From Methanobacteriota archaeon (GTDB lineage: Archaea; Thermoplasmatota; Thermoplasmata; RBG-16-68-12), in contig VBME01000109.1 of assembly GCA_005878995.1 (NCBI GenBank), positions 1-7,869 on the forward strand: 7,869 bases of DNA. The letters are read 5' to 3'. Positions 7,290 through 7,869 of the stretch are shown here, piece by piece. The notes under the pieces were generated by a model, which ran no database searches, was not told the DNA's origin, and saw nothing but the letters and a program-made list of their open reading frames with translations. A program made the translations under genes and the position numbers. The stretch's first letter is position 1, and every line of letters begins with the position of its first letter.

Positions 7290-7445
7290 TTGATCGGGGC
7301 GAGGGGGTTGCTCGCAACGTCGCATTGGACGTCGAGCCAGCAGCCAAGCCCGCGTGTGCGTAGCGGGAGACGCACCTCGGCTGGTTGGAATCCAACCCTG
7401 ACTACCGCACGGTGCGAATCGTTCATGGGGAGGATCGCACGGCGC
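7290..7445. ncRNA. Hairpin-dense gene-free stretch, possible structured RNA
   Basis: Five close-packed dyads are visible: 7299-7303 with 7311-7315; 7317-7321 with 7328-7332; 7356-7361 with 7370-7375; 7383-7388 with 7392-7397 (6 bp, 3-nt loop); and 7412-7420 with 7433-7440 (8 bp with one bulged A). No overlapping frame has a ribosome site or protein-like composition. GC-rich DNA makes short stems common, so this is a candidate only. I do not see the signatures of RNase P RNA, SRP RNA or tRNA. Strand and ends are unknown. Confidence 0.3.
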
Positions 7446-7549
7446 CCGGTCTGCACGTACAGAACTCGATTCGATCATCGCGAAACGGGCCGAGGCGTGC
7501 GCATTGGGACATGGGGTGTGCGACTCCGACGATGAAACCGCGCGGGATT
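7446..7549. other. Gene-free spacer before repeat B
   Basis: I see no gene, no clear promoter and no strong dyad here. Whether it belongs to the repeat unit cannot be told, because the counterpart upstream of copy A is outside the window. Confidence 0.4.
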
Positions 7550-7869
7550 TGCTCCGACGCCGGGCCGACTTCCTCGGAACGAGCGTGTGACCGCATCCGG
7601 TTGAGTGGTGGAGACCTCGCCCCCGCGAGACTGCACTCGAGAACGGGATGTGCAAGAGACCCTCATCTCGACCCTCGGAACGAGTCGCATCTGGACGCGA
7701 TGTCCGGACGAGCATGAAGAGGCAAGAACCGAACCTCCGAGGTTCGCGATTCCAAGCACCAGGAGGTCCGTTCGCTCAGGAAGGTTGACGGCCAACCTCT
7801 CCCCACTCGCGAGGGTTGCGAGTCGACCACCGGCACCCGCTCTTCGATGCGAGCCTTTGGCAATCCCAT
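7550..7869. repeat. Direct repeat copy B (continues past the window end)
   Basis: This is the second copy of the element at 1-319, in the same orientation, 7,550 bp away. The last 155 bases are identical to copy A, and the first part is diverged. Its hairpins are retained: 7730-7736 with 7740-7746, 7782-7787 with 7793-7798, 7805-7810 with 7818-7823, and 7693-7696 with 7702-7705, whose loop differs from copy A while its stem does not. At 7565-7573 one stem-closing base is changed relative to copy A. The identity reaches the last base of the window, so the true end is not visible. Confidence 0.9.

Noticed and set aside
1..7869. Circular element with terminal overlap
   Set aside because: The identity starts at 165 rather than at base 1, and the preceding 164 bases differ from their counterparts, so these are two real copies rather than a simple assembly overlap.

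Overview
The window looks like chromosomal DNA of a GC-rich archaeon, most likely a Thermoplasmata-type euryarchaeon. The evidence is a class III (archaeal type IV) pilin signal sequence, archaeal TATA boxes upstream of both genes, T-tract termination, and a large single-pass surface protein with CARDB repeats outside and zinc ribbons inside. The lineage is inferred from protein style, not from a marker gene.

Layout. Positions 1-319 are one copy of a non-coding, hairpin-rich direct repeat; 320-589 holds no gene. A 545-aa pilin-like secreted protein is encoded on the minus strand (590-2227). A 439-bp divergent intergenic region (2228-2666) carries both promoters, a perfect palindrome and other dyads. 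A 1,496-aa surface receptor-like protein follows on the plus strand (2667-7157). After it come a T-rich terminator region, a dense run of short hairpins (7251-7440), and a second copy of the direct repeat (about 7550-7869), which runs into the window end. Copies A and B share 155 identical bases (165-319 and 7715-7869, spacing 7,550 bp), preceded by about 150 bp of diverged homology.

Working together (inference). The two genes are transcribed away from each other, and each points its 3' end at a copy of the same repeat, so the pair forms a 7.5-kb cassette bracketed by direct repeats. Both products are predicted at the cell surface: one as a pilin-like fibre or adhesin component, the other as an anchored stalk with adhesive ectodomain and a cytosolic tail bearing three zinc ribbons. 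A GAGAACA word lies at the predicted start of pilin transcription and again, as a perfect inverted repeat, upstream of the receptor promoter, which hints at shared control. No rRNA, tRNA, CRISPR, transposase or integrase was recognised.
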